DNA of 27,283 bases from Spirogloea muscicola. Its lineage: Eukaryota > Streptophyta > Zygnematophyceae > Spirogloeales > Spirogloeaceae. The stretch is from contig WELB01000017.1 in assembly GCA_009602725.1 (NCBI GenBank), positions 494,786-522,068 of the forward strand. Reading direction: 5' to 3'. Below the pieces are notes generated by a model. The model was not told where the DNA came from. It did not search any database and saw only the letters and a program-made list of their open reading frames with translations. The position numbers and the translations under genes were made by a program. The stretch's first letter is position 1; each line of letters starts with the position of its first letter. Positions 24,155 to 27,283 of the stretch are shown one piece after another.

Positions 24155-25246
24155 ATGCTGGCTGCTGTCACTACCATACATTCGCCTTCAAAGGCAACTG
24201 CGAGCATGCGTACTCTGCAGGGCCAGTGCAATCGGTTGTATCATATCGGTCCTGTTTTGTTCCTGCAATGCAGCCTTCACCTCGGGTTCCCGGTCCGCAT
24301 TCGCTGGCCAGAGGGTTGCGGCTCCTATGGCGATGGCGCGCACCACCTGGTAAGCCTATGGTGGATAGAGCAACGGGGGTCAAGGCGTGGGGGTGGTCCC
24401 CCAAACTGGTCTCTGCTGCCAATGACTGACAGGACGTCATGCAAAGGCTGTATGTTTTTTAAAAATGGCAAGGAGCAGTCTTGACCACTGTTACCGTCGA
24501 TTGCCTCCTTATTCATGTAACGTGACCCAGGAGCTGACCGTGGCCATGCATATTAGGCTTGGAGCCAAGCCTGTTGGAAGCCTAGTCGTTACACTGATGG
24601 GGTAGGCAGCTTAGCAGGTGACTCTGGGAGGGCAGGATGCAATCGCCTACGTCTGTCTGTGTCCAGCAGGCATAGCACCAGCCCTGACTCTATCCTTTAG
24701 CCTGATACCTGACTTTCTCGAATTACAGCTTCAACCGCAACTGGTTGAGGACAGACTTCACCGTCATTGGATTCGGACTGCTGGGCTGGATTGCCCCTTC
24801 CAGCTTGCCCCTGATCAGTGGCAACAGCCTGACTGGCCTCTTCTTCAACAGCATTGGTGCTGAGCTGGCTCACTTCCCCACCGGCCCTGGGGTGGACTCC
24901 CCATTCTGGTGAGCAAAGCCACGTGCATTTAGCTATGATTACTGCAGGCCAGCATATGGACGGTATCCAGCAAGATACTCCCTTACCTTCTGGCTACCCT
25001 GTTGTCAGCTTTAGTTGGCGATTGAGGACGTATTGGCATCGATCAAATTGACTTAACTTTCTGTTTCTTAACAAGAGTCAGCATTGCAGCATTTGTTTTC
25101 AGTCGATGTTTCTTATTACCTGCTTTCTTACAAGATCTTTTCCTGCATACAGGCTGTGGCTTCTTACCTGGCACACGGGTCTGTTCATTGTTCTCACTTT
25201 CGGCCAGATTGGATTCAAGGGCAGGGGTGATGGCTACTTCCAGTAG
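24155..25246 (+). CDS. PSAO: Photosystem I subunit O precursor (PsaO)
   Basis: Small thylakoid membrane subunit of eukaryotic photosystem I, near the LHCII docking side and involved in state transitions. Four exons, 24155-24209, 24274-24349, 24729-24908 and 25153-25246, give 134 residues in consistent phase. The first two encode a chloroplast transit peptide rich in Ala, Ser, Thr and Arg (AAVTTIHSPSKATASM, SGSRSAFAGQRVAAPMAMAR). The mature part starts FNRNWLRTDFTVIGFGLLGW and continues with the family motifs SSLPLISGNSLTGLFF, IGAELAHFPTGPGVDSPFW and LTWHTGLFIVLTFGQIGFKG, ending RGDGYFQ. Two hydrophobic membrane helices are visible (about 54-66 and 104-120). The exons at 24729 and 25153 are certain. 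The first exon and its 64-bp intron are inferred; an in-frame ATG at 24140 is an alternative start. Confidence 0.93.
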
Positions 25247-25293
25247 AGCAGAGGATCTGGAAGCTCAGCTTTCCCTGGCCCCTGGTGACCCCT

Positions 25294-25298
25294 TGTAA
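25294..25298 (+). terminator. Probable PsaO poly(A) signal (TGTAA)
   Basis: TGTAA occurs 48 nt after the PsaO stop codon, at the spacing expected for a chlorophyte poly(A) signal. Confidence 0.55.
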
Positions 25299-25380
25299 AT
25301 GAACTTGGTAATGACAGCAATGACCCCCACCAGGGTAACAAGAATTGTGATCTTTCCGTCTGCGCAGCAATTTATTTATG

Positions 25381-25385
25381 TTACA
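25381..25385 (-). terminator. Probable poly(A) signal of the zinc-ribbon gene (TGTAA)
   Basis: TTACA on the plus strand reads TGTAA on the minus strand, about 82 nt past the stop of the convergent gene. Confidence 0.45.
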
Positions 25386-25466
25386 ATGCAGGCCTATTGC
25401 AAGGTGGACTAGCATGTGCATTGTCCATGACATGACCAGAGCATGAGAGGTGCGCTTGACTAATGA

Positions 25467-26915
25467 TCAGGGTCGGAGAATCACATCTTTTTGCATGGCT
25501 TCTGAGAGCAGTTCAGGGAAAGTGTTCGACATAGTGAAGTCCAGCTCAAGCAAGTGTATCATCCCGTCCTGCATATCACTAATTGCTCTTTCTGGAGGGT
25601 ACAAGGCAGTGTAGTGTGTATGCCGCAGCTATAGCAGCACTTATTCACAGTTTTTAGCCGAGGATTAGGGGATATCTGAAGCCCCTAAGCCCCTAACCAG
25701 AGAAAAACCGCTTCCAAGATTGCCAGGGCAAGAAGCCACCTGTGTGCTCCACAGAAGCAGTCAATGTCTAGTCACTAAGCATACCCATAGTGCTAGCTAA
25801 CGAACAGAAGTATGTCAGGACGTTCTAGTACTCACCACATGCTGAACACCTTCGATAGTATCGTCCTCTCAGCTCAAGGCCTGTCCCTCGGCACACCTTG
25901 CATTGCTGCTGTGCAATCTGGCAGCACACCATCACCACCTGTTCGCTGTTAGCATCACGTTCCACAAATCGGCGATGCTCTGCACAGCTCCTGTCATGAA
26001 CTAGTTCTTGTGCTAGGGCCCGCTGCTTTAAGCAGAACAGGCAAGTAAGTCCACACAATCAGGCTTTAAGTCAGTCGCCTCTTTGCTGAGCTACAAGAAT
26101 AATTTGTTCTTTCAGATAAGTGAGCTTACAAGTGTCCAGGCAGTCGGGCCTGGTCATGGGGGCAGAGTCGAGTCAAGTCAAGGCTTACAATTCGCTTGCT
26201 GAACTTGATGCCAGCAACCACAAAGGGCAGCACACCAGCTGCACGCTAGGTGTACTGTCAGCAGTATTTAATTTCGCGCTTGCTTCATTCCAGCTTGGCA
26301 CTTACACGTCGACGAAGATTTAAGGTCTAGGATTTGATTTTAGGGTTTACGTTTTAGGGTGATCTGCTGGCAGAGACGAGCTCGAGTAAGATCGCAAGTG
26401 ATGCAGGGCCCCTAAGCTGACCTGCAGCTCCAAGGGCAACCTCGGGCGTGATCTCGGACCTGCCGACTGCGTAAGCCGCGTCGCCTACGACCTCCACAGA
26501 TGCGCGCGCGGCGCCGCTGCGCGCCCGTCGCCGGCCTGGCTGAACAGCCCAGAGGGCACTACATGAGGATCCAGGAGAGGTGTTGAGCAGTGCAGGTGAG
26601 GATAACAAAGGCGCTCGCTCGAGATCGGTCACCACCATCAGCTGGCACACGCAAGGAGGCCGTCGTGCCGCAGCCAGCCAGTCAGCCGTGGTGATGTAAA
26701 AGCAACGGAGCGGGTAGCCCGTCGGTCGGCGTGCTCACCTCCTGGCCCGTCGCGGCCCACCGCCGCGCCGCGCCGGGCTGTACCCGCGAGACCCGGAGAC
26801 GGTCGCCCGCCGGAGCTGGCCAGGCTCGGCTCTCAGAGCTCGGCGCCGGTGGGGCGCCCGCCGCGGCGGCGGCGCCGGCGGCGGCGGCTGCGACGGCTCC
26901 ACCGGGGCCCGCCAT
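25467..26915 (-). CDS. Probable plastid membrane protein with C-terminal zinc ribbon
   Basis: Five exons, 26915-26739, 26539-26422, 26238-26189, 25917-25836 and 25591-25467, all GT-AG and phase-consistent, give 183 residues. The start ATG lies in CCGCCATGGCG. The first 75 or so residues are Ala/Arg-rich with few acids (MAGPGGAVAAAAAG ... RRRARSGAARASVEVV), as in a chloroplast transit peptide. Next come VGRSEITPEVALGAAAG and a hydrophobic segment VLPFVVAGIKFSKRI (about 101-115), then IAQQQCKVCRGTGLELRG and RYYRRCSACG. Cys121, 124, 139 and 142 form a two-CxxC zinc ribbon. The pattern 'LPFVVAG..F.KRIIAQ..C..C.GTGL' resembles small plant plastid proteins of unknown role. The last exon adds a tail (ERAISDMQDGMIHLLELDF ... 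DVILRP). The gene converges with PsaO. Confidence 0.7.
25665..25698. repeat. Telomere-like inverted pair in an intron
   Basis: TTAGGGG and, 10 nt on, CCCCTAAGCCCCTAACC form a short hairpin of degenerate telomere units. It lies in the last intron of the zinc-ribbon gene. Confidence 0.45.
26324..26360 (+). repeat. Short telomere-like tract
   Basis: GGATTTGATTTTAGGGTTTA followed by CGTTTTAGGGT contains variants of TTTAGGG. It lies in the second intron of the zinc-ribbon gene, in the same orientation relative to the gene as the tract at 14505-14612. Confidence 0.6.
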
Positions 26916-27283
26916 GGCGGGAGCCGGAAGAGACAGACCTCTGCACCTGGCTATCTTTCACAGCATAGCAGCTACTACCAGCATGTTATCAGCATATCAG
27001 TTATATTCTTTCTCTTCCAGGCTTTAAATCATCTACTATGGGGAAAAGCTGGCTTGGTCGGAGAGAGCGCGTTGGGAGGGCCACGTGGCGGGCCCTGCGG
27101 GGAGCGCAGGGGGCAAACTCTTGCCCGTTGGGGCCGTCAGCTACCAGTTTTGCCGTTTGCTGGCGCCGTCAACACGGGCCCGCGGGCCCGCGCCCGGTCA
27201 CGGATTCAAATCCTGGCCAGCCCGCGCCGCCCTCCTCGCCGCCGCCACCCTTCTCGCCGCCGCCGCCGCCGCCGCCGCGGCCG
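26916..27283. other. Right-edge GC-rich DNA with CCG repeats
   Basis: No gene is supported. It should include the promoter of the zinc-ribbon gene. CGGGCCCGCGGGCCCG near 27177 is a perfect GC palindrome, and the last 50 bases are a CCG trinucleotide run. Confidence 0.45.

Noticed and set aside
27195-27230. tRNA-like T-arm sequence (GGATTCAAATCCTGG)
   Set aside because: No matching D-arm, anticodon arm or acceptor stem could be found around it.

Overview
This is a eukaryotic nuclear window, most likely from a chlorophyte green alga, possibly a trebouxiophyte. The evidence is an intron-rich gene for photosystem I subunit O, a plastid-type ABC1-like kinase, an N-myristoylated CDPK, TTTAGGG-like tracts, and TGTAA (chlorophyte-type poly(A) signal) motifs behind several genes. 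Genes have many GT-AG introns and are read one by one; there is no operon logic. The species call is inference. Exon coordinates below were joined by hand from splice sites, reading phase and family motifs.

Layout, left to right. 384-2350 (-): TRMT61A/Trm61, the catalytic subunit of tRNA m1A58 methyltransferase, in five exons. 2351-4493: intergenic, with a GCC-rich block holding one N, a 42-bp palindrome and three clustered hairpins. 4494-8203 (-): a ten-exon calcium-dependent protein kinase with four EF-hands. 8204-11620: GC-rich low-complexity DNA, then a dense cluster of a dispersed hairpin repeat in both orientations. 11621-12825 (+): a three-exon gene for a small, very basic protein. 13639-14905 (-): a two-exon conserved-looking protein of unknown function, whose intron carries a telomere-like tract. 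14906-17416: more of the hairpin repeat, plus a foldback structure with 227-nt arms. 17417 to about 22260 (-): a plastid-type ABC1K kinase in at least 13 exons; its 5' end is unresolved. 24155-25246 (+): PsaO in four exons. 25467-26915 (-): a five-exon gene for a probable plastid membrane protein with a four-cysteine zinc ribbon, convergent with PsaO. The window ends in CCG-rich low complexity.

PsaO, the ABC1K and the zinc-ribbon protein all point to the chloroplast, and the CDPK and Trm61 are ordinary eukaryotic housekeeping and signalling genes. The most unusual material is non-genic: the hairpin repeat family (9.2-11.0 and 15.8-16.9 kb), the foldback whose arms keep a related reading frame, and the row of hairpins just before a putative poly(A) signal downstream of the CDPK.
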